This document shows, piece after piece, positions 36,201 to 45,925 of a stretch of 64,000 bases of DNA. The DNA is from Pseudomonas sp. TH43 (GTDB lineage Bacteria; Pseudomonadota; Gammaproteobacteria; Pseudomonadales; Pseudomonadaceae). A program made the position numbers and the translations under genes. Position 1 is the stretch's first letter; the number at the start of each line of letters is the position of its first letter. The notes under the pieces were generated by a model. That model was not told where the DNA came from and searched no databases. It saw only the letters and a list, made by a program, of their open reading frames with translations. The DNA lies in NCBI RefSeq assembly GCF_016650635.1, contig NZ_JAEKFI010000004.1, positions 806,001 to 870,000 of the forward strand, in the 5' to 3' direction.

Positions 36201-37848
36201 GGTCGATGAGGATTTCCTTGGTGGTCTTGACCCGGTACGCCGCGCCGTCACTGGCAAACACGGTGAGCATGTAGCGGCTCGGCTTGTCGGCGGCCGGCAG
36301 GTCGAGGGTCGCGTTGCCTTTGCTGTCGGTGGTCAGTTCGGTGCTGGTCAGTTCCACCGGGAATTGCCCGAGGTACTGCAGCTCGTTATCGACCATCGAC
36401 AGTTGCTGGGCGCGCAGGCTCAGGGTCAGTTTGGCGTTGGCCACCGGTTTGCCGTCCGGATAGAGCAGCACCAGGCTGCCTTTGACTGGCTCGCCGGTAC
36501 GGTAATCCTGCTTGGCCAGGTTCAGCGAAATTTCGAAGTGCGGTTTGATGTATTCGGCCACACGAAAGGCGCTGCTGTAGGCCTGATCCTTGTAGTTGAA
36601 GCGAATCTCGTAGCCGCCGGCGACGGCATTGTCCGGCAACTGGAAGCGCCCCTGAGTGCCGGCCTTCGAATCGAGTTTCAAATCGAGATGCTGCAATTCG
36701 GTGCCCGTCGCATCAAGCACGCTGACAGTGACGTCAGCCGCTCCCGGCAACACCGAATCCCGCGCGTTCTTGAACTCGCGGCCAACGATCTTCAGCGACA
36801 CCCAATCCCCCGGGCGATATAGCGGCCGGTCGGTGAAGGCGTAGAGTTTGGTGTCGTAGATTTCGCTGTCGTAATAGAAGTTCTCGGAGACGAATACACC
36901 GCCCTCCTCGTCCTCGCCAATCACAAACGAACGCTCGGGACTGACGTGTTTCAGGCGCAGCAAACCATCGGCATCGGTAGCACCACTGCTCATCACGCCG
37001 AGGCCGTCAGTCCACAGCACATTAACCTTCGGCACCGAACTGCCTTCGTGTTTGCGCGCCGCCCAGACCAGCAACTCATCACCGGCAATCTTGCTCACGG
37101 CGACGGTGTTGGAGACGAAAACCATGGTGGTCGCGCGGTACTTGCCGATCAGCGCTTCGACCAGATACAGACCCGGTTTCAGGTTGCCCAACGGGATATA
37201 AACGTTGCCCGGCGCGACGCTGACGAAATCACTGGAAGAGCCGGCCAGATTGACCCCGGCAGGTGGTTGAATCGGTTTCGCCTGCCACAGCGGATAACGG
37301 AACTGGCTGACAACTGGCAGACCCGGAATCAGCGCAAATTGCGGCTGTGCGTCATACGGTGTCGGCGCTGCGATGGCATTGCCCATCTTCAGTTCCGGCA
37401 CTTCTTCGGTGACCTGTTTGCGCGATTCATAGGAGAACGCGCGCTGCATCACTCGCCGGGATTTGCGATACCAGTTGTCCCACAGATACGCGAGGGTGTT
37501 GGACAGGCCTTCACCCTTGAACTGACCGTCGCTGACTACGCGATGCAGGTTCTTCTGGCGCTTGAGGAAGTCCAGCGGCTTGTCGATGCGGTACACGCGA
37601 ATGTCGGCGCCGCCGTAAGGTTCCATGCGAAACCGACGGTAATCACGGCCCGGCGCTTCAAGGCGCACCATCGCCTGCTCGTCGGCGGCGAAACTGCTAT
37701 CGGCCAGCAGGAAAAAGCTTTCACCGGATACCGGCGTGTAGTTGCTCGGCTCAACCGAGTCTTCGGCATTTACAGTCGCCACCGGCAGCAACAGCGCCAG
37801 CAGCAAGGAAACTCGGGAGCAGATACGCAACATGCGGGCACCGGTCAT
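33274..37848 (-). CDS. magD: bacterial alpha-2-macroglobulin MagD (YfaS-like)
   Basis: Very large periplasmic protein of 1524 aa, with a signal peptide or anchor ([14 protein letters not shown]). It has serial macroglobulin domains: the [23 protein letters not shown] motif, in two blocks, occurs in the first third, and a thioester-domain-like helical region in the last third. At the thioester position the sequence is [10 protein letters not shown] at about residue 1060, so the reactive cysteine of CxEQ is glycine; no thioester can form. This matches YfaS/MagD rather than the YfhM type. It probably traps proteases near the cell wall. The ATG at 37848 overlaps the magC stop (ATGA). Confidence 0.93.
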   Translation of the reverse strand: MTGARMLRICSRVSLLLALLLPVATVNAEDSVEPSNYTPVSGESFFLLADSSFAADEQAMVRLEAPGRDYRRFRMEPYGGADIRVYRIDKPLDFLKRQKNLHRVVSDGQFKGEGLSNTLAYLWDNWYRKSRRVMQRAFSYESRKQVTEEVPELKMGNAIAAPTPYDAQPQFALIPGLPVVSQFRYPLWQAKPIQPPAGVNLAGSSSDFVSVAPGNVYIPLGNLKPGLYLVEALIGKYRATTMVFVSNTVAVSKIAGDELLVWAARKHEGSSVPKVNVLWTDGLGVMSSGATDADGLLRLKHVSPERSFVIGEDEEGGVFVSENFYYDSEIYDTKLYAFTDRPLYRPGDWVSLKIVGREFKNARDSVLPGAADVTVSVLDATGTELQHLDLKLDSKAGTQGRFQLPDNAVAGGYEIRFNYKDQAYSSAFRVAEYIKPHFEISLNLAKQDYRTGEPVKGSLVLLYPDGKPVANAKLTLSLRAQQLSMVDNELQYLGQFPVELTSTELTTDSKGNATLDLPAADKPSRYMLTVFASDGAAYRVKTTKEILIDRGAASFRLSAPQRFSAVGDKVAFSYANEGGSEQGKAVTPSTYGWVRLEDQSTGEGKLASTDKGFSLAFERPGTYNLTLKDQHGRVLGATGHSVTGDGVKAVPGTVEIVLDKPEYKAGDEALALITFPEPVSDALLSLERDKVEATALLAKGGDWLKLEKLSDTQYRARIPVKENFAPNLTFSVLYTKGGQYSFQNAGIKVVAPQIDVAISTDKQVYLPGDTVTVDLTTQFAGKAVPAHLTVSVVDEMVYALQPEVAPTIDQFFYHPRRNNVRTSASLSFISYDVALPGCPGAPGKANRSERGVKVLERPRREDVDTAAWQPELLTGADGKTRFTFKMPDSLTRWRITARAIADDGQVGQKKQFVRSEKPLYLKWSGPSKFRKGDQPQLGVFAFSQAEKPVKAELVTHYAGAEQRLPVTLNNGINYLPLPAFALASGEWTAELVQDGKTADSLAVRLSATGDGWQVTQTQSLDVASGDTALSLPADATDIRLRLDDSPQALFRSALDDLLSYPYGGVEQTASRLLPLSIAYPSLASSPQTRDRLRLIMQNSRLRLVQMAGPSASFTWWGYDGEPDAFLTAYAYYADWNASQVLELTLPPEHWQRVLEVYAKQAPNTPLLQRALILSFAKQMHLPVNTLLSGLMDDLAKAGEGNAETLLDDGEDSLVMGDPDSALGLAAARVLTATLATQSKVALPDVFNRQVGAAQQRLSVSSQPFAEALNLSLQPFDQARATALLQRLLPQQSTLERALALTWLQRSIAQASPTIALTPGEGWKKNYGATGEMFWTWQGATPVPSVLTVSGTQERPLRAALSFQTQQPAVDPMAVTITRRLSRLVPGDEAFTFKLEPVGTKPLSSDSLYLDEVILTSKAPKPLRYGMLEVPLPPGADVERTTWGIKLQGKDGTEPTALEKARFEPGQLAYAVPVDALSGELRLRHLVRFSQKGQFTLPPVRFTQIYAPQHQAQEAKAALGQVTVN

Positions 37849-38495
37849 TGGGAGAGAAAGTTCAGTCGATAGACGCCGATGAAGTTGGGGTTGGCTGCGT
37901 CGGGTATCCATCGGGTGTCCTTCCATGTCATGAGTTGCTGCAGGCTTGCCGAACGCATGCCGTTGTCAGTGGGGGTGGTGGTGCCGGTGTGATAGGCGAT
38001 GTAGCGGCCCATCCAGATCATCAGGTGCTGGTCGTCGCCCTGATCGAAAAACATCAGGTCACCGGGCCTTGCCTGCGACACATCGCGGCTGACCAGATGA
38101 CTGTTGAACTGAATCAGTTTGATCGCGTTGACGTACGGCCCGACCTTGCCGCCACCCTGTTGCCATTGCTGGGCGAGCTTGCGCTGGTCATCGCTGAGCG
38201 ACAGTTCCGGCGGCAGATAGCGATTGGACAAACCATTGCTGCGCAGCCATTTGTCGTCGTGGACTTTCAGCGCTTCGTTGGCGGCAAAACGCACCAGTCC
38301 CGCGCAATCCTGCTGATACCAGCGCGGGCTCGGGCCCTGGCTCAGTTGCTCCTGAGCGATGCGCACGAACCAGGCACGGAATACCTGGGATTGCGCCGGA
38401 TCGAGAGCCGGTGCCTCGACGGCTCGGGCGCCCGCGCTCAGTAACAGCGCGAGCAGGCCGAGGCTGCGAATCAGTGCCGTCACAGCGCTTTCCAT
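37845..38495 (-). CDS. magC: DUF1175 protein MagC (YfaT-like), NlpC/P60-like layout
   Basis: Secreted protein of 216 aa; the signal ends near GARAVEA. It shows an arrangement very like NlpC/P60 cysteine peptidases: C64 in [15 protein letters not shown], then [21 protein letters not shown] with H157, and IAYHTG with H169. These would be nucleophile, base and third polar residue. NlpC/P60 enzymes cut peptidoglycan peptides, but activity here is inferred. ATG 38495 overlaps the end of magB by 16 bases; ATG 38510 is possible. It is translationally coupled to magD. Confidence 0.82.
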   Translation of the reverse strand: MESAVTALIRSLGLLALLLSAGARAVEAPALDPAQSQVFRAWFVRIAQEQLSQGPSPRWYQQDCAGLVRFAANEALKVHDDKWLRSNGLSNRYLPPELSLSDDQRKLAQQWQQGGGKVGPYVNAIKLIQFNSHLVSRDVSQARPGDLMFFDQGDDQHLMIWMGRYIAYHTGTTTPTDNGMRSASLQQLMTWKDTRWIPDAANPNFIGVYRLNFLSQ

Positions 38496-40198
38496 TCCAG
38501 CGGCAGCCATTGCCAGTGGCCGTCGGGCTCACTGCCTTCGGGCAACGTCAGGGCATATTTGCCGTAGCCGCCAAGGGTCCGCAGTTTCGGAATCAGGTAA
38601 GTCTGCGCGGCGTTGTAGAACACTGGCTCCATGTCCTGCGGCAGGCTGTCGAGGGTTTCCTGCTGCATCAGTTGCGCCATCGAATCCGGGCCGAAGTAGA
38701 TCGGCATCAGCACATCTTTCGGCAGCACATCAGCCATCGGCGGGAAGCGTTTGTCGAGGGTACCGAGGGCTTTGTCGACCAGTTTGTCGTCGAGGGAAAA
38801 CAGCAGCGTCGAGCCGTGGCGCGCGAGACTGACTTTCATGAACGCCTTGCCGCTGATCGCGTCCGGGTTCTCAGCATCCTTGGCCGCGTAGGGGCCGAAG
38901 TTGGAGCTGACCTGACGCTGCCAGACGTGGCTCTGGCCTTCCTGCTTCTCGATCACCGGGAACACACTTTCTTCGACGTTGGATTCGAACGCGCCGACCA
39001 TCGAACCGAACAATTTGCCGAGATCACCATCGAGTTTGCTGCTGTCCTCGTCTTTCAGACTGGCGACCAACAGTGGCGTGTACAAGCGTGAGTCGGCGTA
39101 CCAGCACAGGCCCGCCGCGCCGGCCACGTGTTCGGTGAGGGTCTGCGCCACGGCTTCTTCGGCGCCGAGTTTCACCAGCAATGGTTTTTGCGGTTCAGCG
39201 GCCACTGGCAGAGTCACGCAGGCGCTCGCGCCCAGCGGCATGGCTTTCCAGACCGGTTTGAAATCGAAGTCAGGCTGGTTTTCCAATTCGTCCATGGCCA
39301 GGTAGCTGTGCCAGCCCTTATCGTCCATGTCGAAGCGCAGCCCGGCGAAATTCGGGATGAATCGCTGGTAACCCATGGCGAGAACACTGGAGTTCACCGA
39401 CAGACGTTGCTTGGTTTCTGGTGTCTTGGCCGGCAGACCAAAGGCTTCAGGGAACAGTTTTTCGCCGTTCAGCAGAGCCGCCAACGCTTGCGGCGAGACG
39501 TGCCCCGACTCTTCGGACGCGCCGCTTTGCGGGTCGTAATACTTGGCCGGATTGGACAGCACCACCAGTTTGTCGCCATGCGAGGCGAACAGCAGCGCTT
39601 TGCTGGCGTTGTAGGTGAGTTGGTACAACGGCACGGTGTCGCCACCGACCTTTATTTCTGCAATCTGGCTGAGCTGCGTGTCATCCAGCGCTACTTTTGC
39701 CAGCGGCTCCAGCAGTTTGGCCAGACCACCACGATCCATCACCAGCAGGAAATCCTTCAGGCGGCCATCAGCCCCGCGCCACAACGCCACATCCGCCGGC
39801 TGGTCGAAAAGCTGCTCGATCAAGCTGTCCTGCAACTTCAGATCATGCTCGTAGATGATCCGGCGCAGGCTGCCGATCAAGCCGAGACGATCGGCATGGG
39901 TTTCGTAATAGAAAACGAAATCTTCGGTGAGCGTGACCTTGAGGAACGGCACCGTCAGCAGGTCCTTGGGCAACTGGCTCAGGGAGCGGGTTTCCAGCAA
40001 CGCGTCCGGACGGCTCAGGCCAAGCTTGTCGCCGGCCAATTCCGTCGGCGGTGCCTTGGGCTTGAGCAGCAGCCAGCCAAAACCACCCGCCACGCCGGCC
40101 ACCAGGCACAGCCCGACCAGCAGCAGTGGCCAGCGCCGGGAAGGTTTGCCGGCAGGCGTTTCAACGGCCGGAGTAACAGTGTTATCACTCATGTTCAC
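38480..40198 (-). CDS. magB: DUF2138 protein MagB (YfaA-like)
   Basis: Protein of 572 aa with a short cytoplasmic N-terminus, one membrane anchor at ~23-45 ([22 protein letters not shown]) and a large periplasmic domain. The periplasmic part contains [20 protein letters not shown] and [20 protein letters not shown] and no motif I can link to an enzyme. By orthology it is a partner of MagD in the inner membrane. It is the second gene of the operon, 32 bases after magA, and overlaps magC. Confidence 0.88.
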   Translation of the reverse strand: MNMSDNTVTPAVETPAGKPSRRWPLLLVGLCLVAGVAGGFGWLLLKPKAPPTELAGDKLGLSRPDALLETRSLSQLPKDLLTVPFLKVTLTEDFVFYYETHADRLGLIGSLRRIIYEHDLKLQDSLIEQLFDQPADVALWRGADGRLKDFLLVMDRGGLAKLLEPLAKVALDDTQLSQIAEIKVGGDTVPLYQLTYNASKALLFASHGDKLVVLSNPAKYYDPQSGASEESGHVSPQALAALLNGEKLFPEAFGLPAKTPETKQRLSVNSSVLAMGYQRFIPNFAGLRFDMDDKGWHSYLAMDELENQPDFDFKPVWKAMPLGASACVTLPVAAEPQKPLLVKLGAEEAVAQTLTEHVAGAAGLCWYADSRLYTPLLVASLKDEDSSKLDGDLGKLFGSMVGAFESNVEESVFPVIEKQEGQSHVWQRQVSSNFGPYAAKDAENPDAISGKAFMKVSLARHGSTLLFSLDDKLVDKALGTLDKRFPPMADVLPKDVLMPIYFGPDSMAQLMQQETLDSLPQDMEPVFYNAAQTYLIPKLRTLGGYGKYALTLPEGSEPDGHWQWLPLEWKAL

Positions 40199-40230
40199 AA
40201 AACCCGAAGTTCATCCGTGGTGCGGGATGC

Positions 40231-41022
40231 TTAATAGTTGAAAGTCTTTACCAGCAGCAGATCACCGATCGCCCGCAGGGGCACGATGAAGGTCTCGCGT
40301 TTTTCGTCGACGGTGTTCTCGTTGAGTACCAGCGTGATTTGCGAAGTAATTACCTCGTTCTGGTTGCTGGTCTCCTCGAAGTTATAGCCGCCATCGCCAA
40401 AGTTGCCCCAATAGTTGACGTAAACCAGATAGGTGCCATGCAACGGCGCAGTCATGGTGAACATTTCCGGGCCGGGGCCATCGACGCCATCCGGGTCCAG
40501 ACCGCCGCCGTTGGTCAACGCGGTATGCGCGAAGAACGCGTGTTGGCCGTCCGGGGTAATGATGTGCAAGTCGAGTTCGGCTTTGGGATCGTCCCAGCCG
40601 AGCACCACGCGAATTTTCGCCGGCGTGCGCAGGTTGTTGGCTTCATAGAACTGCACGCGTTTGAGCGACTGACCTTCGGCGCTGCGCACTTCGACACTGT
40701 TGGAACCGGCGCCGAACGCGTAGGGCCGGGCGAAACGCCCGTCATCGTCGGTGTACAGATTCAATGGGTTGCCGTTGACCGCCAGCGTATGCGGCCCACG
40801 CTGATTGCCAATAGCCTTGAGTTGGCCCTGGATCATCGTGCGATTGCGCTGGATGCCGCGATCGATTGGCGGCGTGGGATAGGCGACTTGCGGGTTTTCC
40901 GTGCGGTCGAGCAAACCGTGATAGCGCCAGCCGCCCACCGGTTCCGACATTTCCGCCGTCGGCGCCGCCAGCAGCGCAGGCGCGCAGGCCAACCCGATCA
41001 GCAGCATAAGAAATGAACGCAT
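40231..41022 (-). CDS. magA: DUF2135 periplasmic protein MagA (YfaP-like)
   Basis: First gene of the six-gene mag operon, 263 aa with a signal peptide ending near ALLAA. The DUF2135 core is VVLGWDDPKAELDLHIITPDG followed by GPEMFTMTAPLHGTYLVYV. It is clearly paralogous to magF at the other end of the operon. The start has a strong ribosome site (AGGAGG six bases before the ATG). The leader also holds a small GGA-loop hairpin at 41060-41070, of the type bound by RsmA/CsrA; mag expression in P. aeruginosa is reported to be under Gac/Rsm control. Confidence 0.9.
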   Translation of the reverse strand: MRSFLMLLIGLACAPALLAAPTAEMSEPVGGWRYHGLLDRTENPQVAYPTPPIDRGIQRNRTMIQGQLKAIGNQRGPHTLAVNGNPLNLYTDDDGRFARPYAFGAGSNSVEVRSAEGQSLKRVQFYEANNLRTPAKIRVVLGWDDPKAELDLHIITPDGQHAFFAHTALTNGGGLDPDGVDGPGPEMFTMTAPLHGTYLVYVNYWGNFGDGGYNFEETSNQNEVITSQITLVLNENTVDEKRETFIVPLRAIGDLLLVKTFNY

Positions 41023-41027
41023 GTGAT

Positions 41028-41070
41028 GCCTCCTGCCATGCCTGAACGAAACCTTGCACCCGATCCTCGG
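41028..41070 (-). promoter_or_regulatory. magA leader: GGA-loop hairpin and Shine-Dalgarno GGA
   Basis: Read on the minus strand, CCGAGGATCGG (41070-41060) can form a CCG/CGG hairpin with AGGA in its loop. A second GGA is in the AGGAGG ribosome site (41034-41029). Paired GGA motifs like this are the RsmA/CsrA pattern; binding is inferred. Confidence 0.45.
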
Positions 41071-41213
41071 TACTTCACAGCGGTGAAAACTGCGTTTCGT
41101 CTGAAATACCCGTGACTGCCGGGTCGTAGAAGGCGCGAAGATTAGCCATTCGGCAGTTTTTTAACAATCGGATACATCTGGATTTGTTGTGGGAATCACG
41201 GCCCCGGTAGACG

Positions 41214-41277
41214 GTGAGCCGAATAGGCATCATATTCGGCTCACAAAATGAGCCGAATAGCTTTTCTATTCGGCTCA
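41214..41277. promoter_or_regulatory. two back-to-back inverted repeats upstream of fic
   Basis: GTGAGCCGAATA / TATTCGGCTCAC (41214-41225 and 41233-41244, 7-base loop) is followed four bases later by TGAGCCGAATAG / CTATTCGGCTCA (41249-41260 and 41266-41277, 5-base loop). The 10-mer GAGCCGAATA or its complement thus occurs four times in 64 bases, ending 21 bases before the fic ATG. It is a likely operator array. Confidence 0.75.
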
Positions 41278-41298
41278 CGCGCTCAGGAAACACACCTC

Positions 41299-42420
41299 AT
41301 GGCGACTCTCTGGATCTGGCAGCAACCCGATTGGCCCGACTTCAACTGGCAGGCAGACCGCCTCACGCTGTTGCTGCGCGAGTGTGTGCAGGCGCAAGGC
41401 CAATTGCTGGGCATGGCCGGCTCAGTGAGCAATTCCCTGAGCGTTCAGTCCGAACTTGATGCCTTGCTGCAAAACATCGTGACCTCCTCGGCCATTGAGG
41501 GTGAGCAATTGAATGTCGGCTCCGTGCGCTCGTCATTGGCGCGGCGCCTCGGGCTGGAAACGGCTGATGACGATAACGTCAGTCCACGCAGTGAAGGCCT
41601 TGCGCGACTGATGCTCGACGCCACCCGGCGTTTCGCAGAGCCGTTGACGCTGGAGCGTTTGCTGGAATGGCATTCGCTGCTGTTTCCAGAACAGGAAAAT
41701 GGTCTTTCCTCACGCGCAATCAATGTCGCTGCGCTGCGCGGTGATGAGCCGATGCAAGTGGTTTCCGGACGGATCGAGCGGCCGACCGTGCACTTCGAGG
41801 CCCCGCCAAGGCAAGGCCTTGAGCAGCAACTCGAGCGTTTCCTCAAGTGGTTCGAGACCAGTCAGCATGAAGCTGGACTCGATCCTCTGCTGCGCGCCGG
41901 CATCGCGCACTTCTGGTTTGTCACACTGCACCCCTTCGACGATGGCAACGGCCGACTCACCCGTTCCATTACCGATCTGGCACTAGCCCAGGGTGAAGCC
42001 CGGGCAATCCGTCTTTATGCCATGTCGGCCAGCATTCTCGACGATCGCGCCGGGTACTATCGGGCGTTGGAGTCGAGTCAGAAAGCTACGCTGGACATCA
42101 GCGAATGGCTGACGTGGTTCCTGCAGACTTTATTGCGCAGCTTTCGACAAGCCATCGCACGGATTGAAAGCGTGCTGGGAAAGACACGTTTCTGGCATAC
42201 GCATCGTGAGTCCGAACTGTCGGTGGAACAGATCAAAGTGCTCAATCGCCTGCTTGACGGCGGTGAGCACGGCATCAGTGCGGCTCAATATCAGGCTGTG
42301 GCCAAGGTATCTAAAGCCACCGCGACCCGGCATCTGGCGGAGTTGCTGGAGAAGGGTTGCCTGCAACGATTGCCGGGAGGCGGCCGCAGTACGCGGTATC
42401 AGATCAGCTACCCAACCTAG
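41299..42420 (+). CDS. Fic family protein with N-terminal DUF4172 and C-terminal helix-turn-helix
   Basis: Protein of 373 aa. The N-terminus (LWIWQQPDWPDFNW) is the DUF4172 segment. The inhibitory alpha-helix motif S63-xxx-E67-G is in TSSAIEGEQ, typical of class II Fic proteins that hold themselves inactive. The core motif HPFDDGNGRLTR starts at H211, all key residues present, so AMP transfer to a protein is the expected activity. The last ~70 residues look like a winged helix (ISAAQYQAVAKVSKATATRHLAELLEKG). ATG 41299 has a CAGGAA site. The target is unknown. The array just upstream may be its own operator. Confidence 0.92.
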   Translation: MATLWIWQQPDWPDFNWQADRLTLLLRECVQAQGQLLGMAGSVSNSLSVQSELDALLQNIVTSSAIEGEQLNVGSVRSSLARRLGLETADDDNVSPRSEGLARLMLDATRRFAEPLTLERLLEWHSLLFPEQENGLSSRAINVAALRGDEPMQVVSGRIERPTVHFEAPPRQGLEQQLERFLKWFETSQHEAGLDPLLRAGIAHFWFVTLHPFDDGNGRLTRSITDLALAQGEARAIRLYAMSASILDDRAGYYRALESSQKATLDISEWLTWFLQTLLRSFRQAIARIESVLGKTRFWHTHRESELSVEQIKVLNRLLDGGEHGISAAQYQAVAKVSKATATRHLAELLEKGCLQRLPGGGRSTRYQISYPT

Positions 42421-42437
42421 AGCAATAAGAAGATCAC

Positions 42438-42570
42438 TGTGGCGAGGGGATTTATCCCCGTTCGGCTGCGAAGCAGTCGTAAACCGTTACCCACGGTTTT
42501 CCCTGAAAAAACCGGTCGGCTGTTTTTGGGGTTGCTGCGCAACCCAACGGGGATAAATCCCCTCGCCACA
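42438..42570. repeat. REPIN, GTGGCGAGGGGATTTATCCCCG type
   Basis: Inverted arms at 42438-42479 and 42532-42570, each with the inner hairpin GGGGATTTATCCCC, separated by about 50 bases. It lies between fic and xseB and is the second REP family of this window. Confidence 0.92.
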
Positions 42571-42669
42571 AAGATATACATATGGTCTTTGAACCAGCCA
42601 CCTCATTTGCCCACAACCCCCCTATCTGCTAGTGTCGCGCCGGTTTAACGTCAACCGGAAATCGCCGCC

Positions 42670-42912
42670 ATGGCCCGCAAAAAAGCTGCACTGGATTTCG
42701 AACAGTCCCTCGCCGACCTGCAAACACTGGTCGAGCGTCTGGAGAACGGTGAATTGTCGCTGGAAGACTCGCTGACCGCTTTCGAGCAGGGCATCGGCCT
42801 GACCCGTGATTGCCAGGCAGCGCTGGCGCAGGCCGAGCAGAAGGTGCAAGTGCTGCTGGAGCGCGATGGCGAACTCGCCGAGGAACCCTTCGACGCGGAA
42901 CAGCCAGAATGA
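42670..42912 (+). CDS. xseB: exodeoxyribonuclease VII small subunit
   Basis: Small subunit of 80 aa, the normal length, of the ATP-independent single-strand exonuclease; the large subunit XseA is encoded elsewhere. The family core is [32 protein letters not shown] written as two adjacent coiled-coil helices (residues ~10-45), then [19 protein letters not shown]. It is the first gene of xseB-ispA-dxs, and its stop overlaps the ispA ATG (ATGA), as in most gammaproteobacteria. Confidence 0.96.
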   Translation: MARKKAALDFEQSLADLQTLVERLENGELSLEDSLTAFEQGIGLTRDCQAALAQAEQKVQVLLERDGELAEEPFDAEQPE

Positions 42913-43796
42913 TTGCAGCGTATACAGCGTCCAGCCAGGCCCGGGTCAACGCGGCGCTGGAAACCCTGTTCAACGCGCCGCTGCCGGAACTGGCGCGTCT
43001 GTATGAGGCCATGCGCTACAGCGTGATGAACGGCGGCAAACGCGTGCGTCCGCTGCTGGCTTACGCCGCGTGTGAAGCGCTCGGTGGCAAGGCTGAGCAG
43101 GCTAACGGCGCCGCGTGTGCGGTTGAGCTGATCCACGCTTACTCGCTGGTGCACGACGATCTGCCGGCAATGGACGACGACGATCTGCGTCGCGGCCAGC
43201 CAACCACTCATAAAAAATTCGATGAAGCCTGCGCGATTCTCGCTGGCGACGGCTTGCAGAGCCTGGCCTTCAGCGCCCTGCTCGACCCGCGCCTGAGTGA
43301 TTGCACCAGCGACATTCGCCTGCAAATGGTCACTGCACTGGCGCATGCCGCAGGCCCGGCCGGCATGGTCGGCGGTCAAGCCATCGACCTCGGGTCGGTC
43401 GGCCTCAAGCTTGATCAAAAAGCCCTTGAGCAGATGCACCGGCACAAAACCGGCGCGCTGATCGAGGTCAGCGTCAAACTCGGTGCACTCGCCAGCGGCC
43501 GCGCCGAGCTGGACGAACTCAAAGCCTTGCAGACTTATGCACAGGCCATCGGCCTCGCCTTCCAGGTGCAGGACGACATTCTCGACGTCGAAAGCGATAC
43601 CGAAACCCTCGGCAAACGCCAGGGCGCCGATATTGCCCGTGACAAGCCAACCTACCCGGCCCTGCTTGGTCTCGACGCCGCCAAGGCTTACGCGCTGGAA
43701 CTGCGTGATCAGGCCCTGCAGGCCCTGCGACCGTTTGACGCGGCGGCCGAGCCGTTGCGCGAGCTGGCCCGGTATATCGTCGAGCGCCGCAGCTGA
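42909..43796 (+). CDS. ispA: farnesyl diphosphate synthase
   Basis: Condenses isopentenyl and dimethylallyl diphosphates to farnesyl diphosphate, the precursor of ubiquinone and undecaprenyl phosphate; 295 aa. The first aspartate-rich motif is [15 protein letters not shown] and the second is [27 protein letters not shown] binds the diphosphate. ATG 42909 overlaps the xseB stop by four bases, which decides the start over longer open frames. It lies 91 bases upstream of dxs, giving a precursor-synthesis operon. Confidence 0.96.
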   Translation: MIAAYTASSQARVNAALETLFNAPLPELARLYEAMRYSVMNGGKRVRPLLAYAACEALGGKAEQANGAACAVELIHAYSLVHDDLPAMDDDDLRRGQPTTHKKFDEACAILAGDGLQSLAFSALLDPRLSDCTSDIRLQMVTALAHAAGPAGMVGGQAIDLGSVGLKLDQKALEQMHRHKTGALIEVSVKLGALASGRAELDELKALQTYAQAIGLAFQVQDDILDVESDTETLGKRQGADIARDKPTYPALLGLDAAKAYALELRDQALQALRPFDAAAEPLRELARYIVERRS

Positions 43797-43887
43797 CGGC
43801 GTATCAGCCAAAAAAAACCAACGCGTGGGCAGGGGCCGATGCATCAGGTAAACTGCCGCCTCTTCTATACCTATAACGATTCGCCTG

Positions 43888-45786
43888 ATGCCCACGACGT
43901 TTCATGAGATTCCCCGCAAGCGCCCGACCACGCCCCTGCTCGACCGCGCGAATACGCCGGACGGCCTGCGCCGGTTAGGCGAAGCCGAGCTGGAAACCCT
44001 GGCCGATGAGTTGCGCCTGGAATTGCTCTACACGGTCGGTCAGACCGGTGGGCACTTCGGTGCTGGCCTGGGCGTGATCGAGCTGACCATCGCGTTGCAT
44101 TACGTCTTCGACACGCCGGACGACCGGTTGCTGTGGGACGTCGGTCATCAGGCGTATCCGCACAAGATCCTCACCGGTCGCCGCGAGCGCATGGGTACGC
44201 TGCGCCAGAAGGACGGCATCGCTGCCTTCCCGCGCCGCGCCGAGAGCGAATACGACACCTTTGGCGTCGGCCACTCCAGCACCTCGATCAGCGCTGCGCT
44301 GGGCATGGCGATTGCCGCCCGCCTGCAGAACAGTGATCGCAAGGCGATTGCGGTGATCGGCGACGGTGCACTGACCGCGGGCATGGCGTTCGAGGCGCTG
44401 AACCATGCGCCGGAAGTCAACGCCAACATGCTGGTGATCCTCAACGACAACGACATGTCGATCTCGCGCAACGTCGGCGGTCTGTCGAATTATCTGGCGA
44501 AGATCCTCTCCAGCCGCACTTACGCGAGCATGCGTGAAGGCAGCAAGAAAGTCCTGTCGCGCCTGCCCGGCGCCTGGGAAATCGCCCGTCGCACCGAAGA
44601 GTACGCCAAAGGCATGCTGGTCCCCGGCACCCTTTTCGAAGAGCTGGGCTGGAACTACATCGGCCCGATCGACGGCCACGACCTGCCAACCCTGATCGCC
44701 ACGCTGCGCAACATGCGCGATCTGAAAGGCCCGCAGTTCCTGCACATCGTCACCAAGAAAGGCAAAGGCTTCGCTCCGGCGGAAGTCGATCCGATCGGTT
44801 ACCACGCGATCACCAAACTGGAACCTGTCGACGCTCCGGCTGCTGCGCCGAAAAAGGCTGGCGGCCCCAAGTATTCGGCAGTGTTTGGCGAATGGCTGTG
44901 CGACATGGCGGCGGCTGATCCACGTTTGGTCGGTATTACGCCAGCAATGAAGGAAGGCTCGGATCTGGTGGCGTTCAGCGAACGTTTCCCGCTGCGCTAC
45001 TTCGACGTGGCGATTGCCGAGCAACACGCGGTGACGTTCGCCGCCGGCATGGCCTGCGAGGGCGCGAAACCAGTGGTGGCGATCTACTCGACGTTCCTCC
45101 AGCGTGGTTACGACCAGTTGGTGCATGACGTCGCAGTACAAAACCTCGACGTATTGTTCGCCATCGACCGCGCAGGTCTGGTCGGTGAAGACGGCCCGAC
45201 CCACGCCGGCAGTTTCGATCTGTCCTATCTGCGCTGCATCCCGGGCATGCTCATCATGACCCCGAGCGATGAAAACGAACTGCGCAAAATGCTCACCACC
45301 GGCCACCTCTACAACGGCCCGGCGGCTGTGCGTTACCCGCGCGGTAACGGCCCGAATGCGACCATTGAGAAAGATCTTCAGCCGATTGAAATCGGCAAAG
45401 GCATCGTCCGTCGCCAAGGCAGCAAAGTCGCTTTGCTGGTGTTCGGTGTACAACTGGCCGAAGCGCTGAAAGTCGCCGAGAAGCTCGATGCGACTGTGGT
45501 CGACATGCGCTTCGTCAAACCCCTCGACGAAGCATTGGTACGCGAGATTGCCGGCAGCCACGAATTGCTCGTGACCATCGAAGAGAACGCGATCATGGGC
45601 GGCGCCGGTGGCGCGGTCAGCGAATTCCTGGCCCGCGAGAACATCCTCAAGTCGATGCTGCATCTGGGCTTGCCGGATATCTACGTCGAGCACGCGAAAC
45701 CGGCGCAAATGCTGGCCGAGTGCGGACTGGATGAAGCAGGGATCGAAGCGTCGATTCGTCAGCGTCTGGCCTTACTCGACAAATAA
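43888..45786 (+). CDS. dxs: 1-deoxy-D-xylulose-5-phosphate synthase
   Basis: First enzyme of the MEP pathway, 632 aa, thiamin-diphosphate dependent, joining pyruvate and glyceraldehyde 3-phosphate. The cofactor motif runs from [17 protein letters not shown] to [13 protein letters not shown]. The transketolase pyrimidine domain has [19 protein letters not shown], and the C-terminal domain has [16 protein letters not shown]. The second half of the xseB-ispA-dxs unit feeds ispA directly, and ThiL, encoded at 51.3 kb, makes its cofactor. A REPIN follows the stop codon. Confidence 0.97.
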   Translation: MPTTFHEIPRKRPTTPLLDRANTPDGLRRLGEAELETLADELRLELLYTVGQTGGHFGAGLGVIELTIALHYVFDTPDDRLLWDVGHQAYPHKILTGRRERMGTLRQKDGIAAFPRRAESEYDTFGVGHSSTSISAALGMAIAARLQNSDRKAIAVIGDGALTAGMAFEALNHAPEVNANMLVILNDNDMSISRNVGGLSNYLAKILSSRTYASMREGSKKVLSRLPGAWEIARRTEEYAKGMLVPGTLFEELGWNYIGPIDGHDLPTLIATLRNMRDLKGPQFLHIVTKKGKGFAPAEVDPIGYHAITKLEPVDAPAAAPKKAGGPKYSAVFGEWLCDMAAADPRLVGITPAMKEGSDLVAFSERFPLRYFDVAIAEQHAVTFAAGMACEGAKPVVAIYSTFLQRGYDQLVHDVAVQNLDVLFAIDRAGLVGEDGPTHAGSFDLSYLRCIPGMLIMTPSDENELRKMLTTGHLYNGPAAVRYPRGNGPNATIEKDLQPIEIGKGIVRRQGSKVALLVFGVQLAEALKVAEKLDATVVDMRFVKPLDEALVREIAGSHELLVTIEENAIMGGAGGAVSEFLARENILKSMLHLGLPDIYVEHAKPAQMLAECGLDEAGIEASIRQRLALLDK

Positions 45787-45798
45787 ACGCAATACCCT

Positions 45799-45887
45799 TG
45801 TGGGAGCGAGCCTGCTCGCGAATGCGGACTGTCAGTCAAATCACTGCTGACTGACCCAGCGCATTCGCGAGCAGGCTCGCTCCCACA
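45799..45887. repeat. REPIN, GTGGGAGCGAGCCTGCTCGCGAA type
   Basis: Inverted arms at 45799-45826 and 45861-45887 around a spacer that itself carries GACTGTCAGTCA/TGACTGAC complementarity. It fills most of the dxs-btuB gap. Confidence 0.93.
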
Positions 45888-45925
45888 TTTGATTTGTGTA
45901 CACCTGAAGCACCAGTGGACTGTCC

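Noticed and set aside
34708-36822. Long open frame (704 codons) on the plus strand inside magD
   Set aside because: MagD is a continuous 1524-aa macroglobulin on the minus strand; this frame is low-complexity Arg/Gln-rich and has no recognisable fold.
43975-45708. Long open frame (577 codons) on the minus strand opposite dxs
   Set aside because: Dxs is unambiguous; the opposite frame has no motif.
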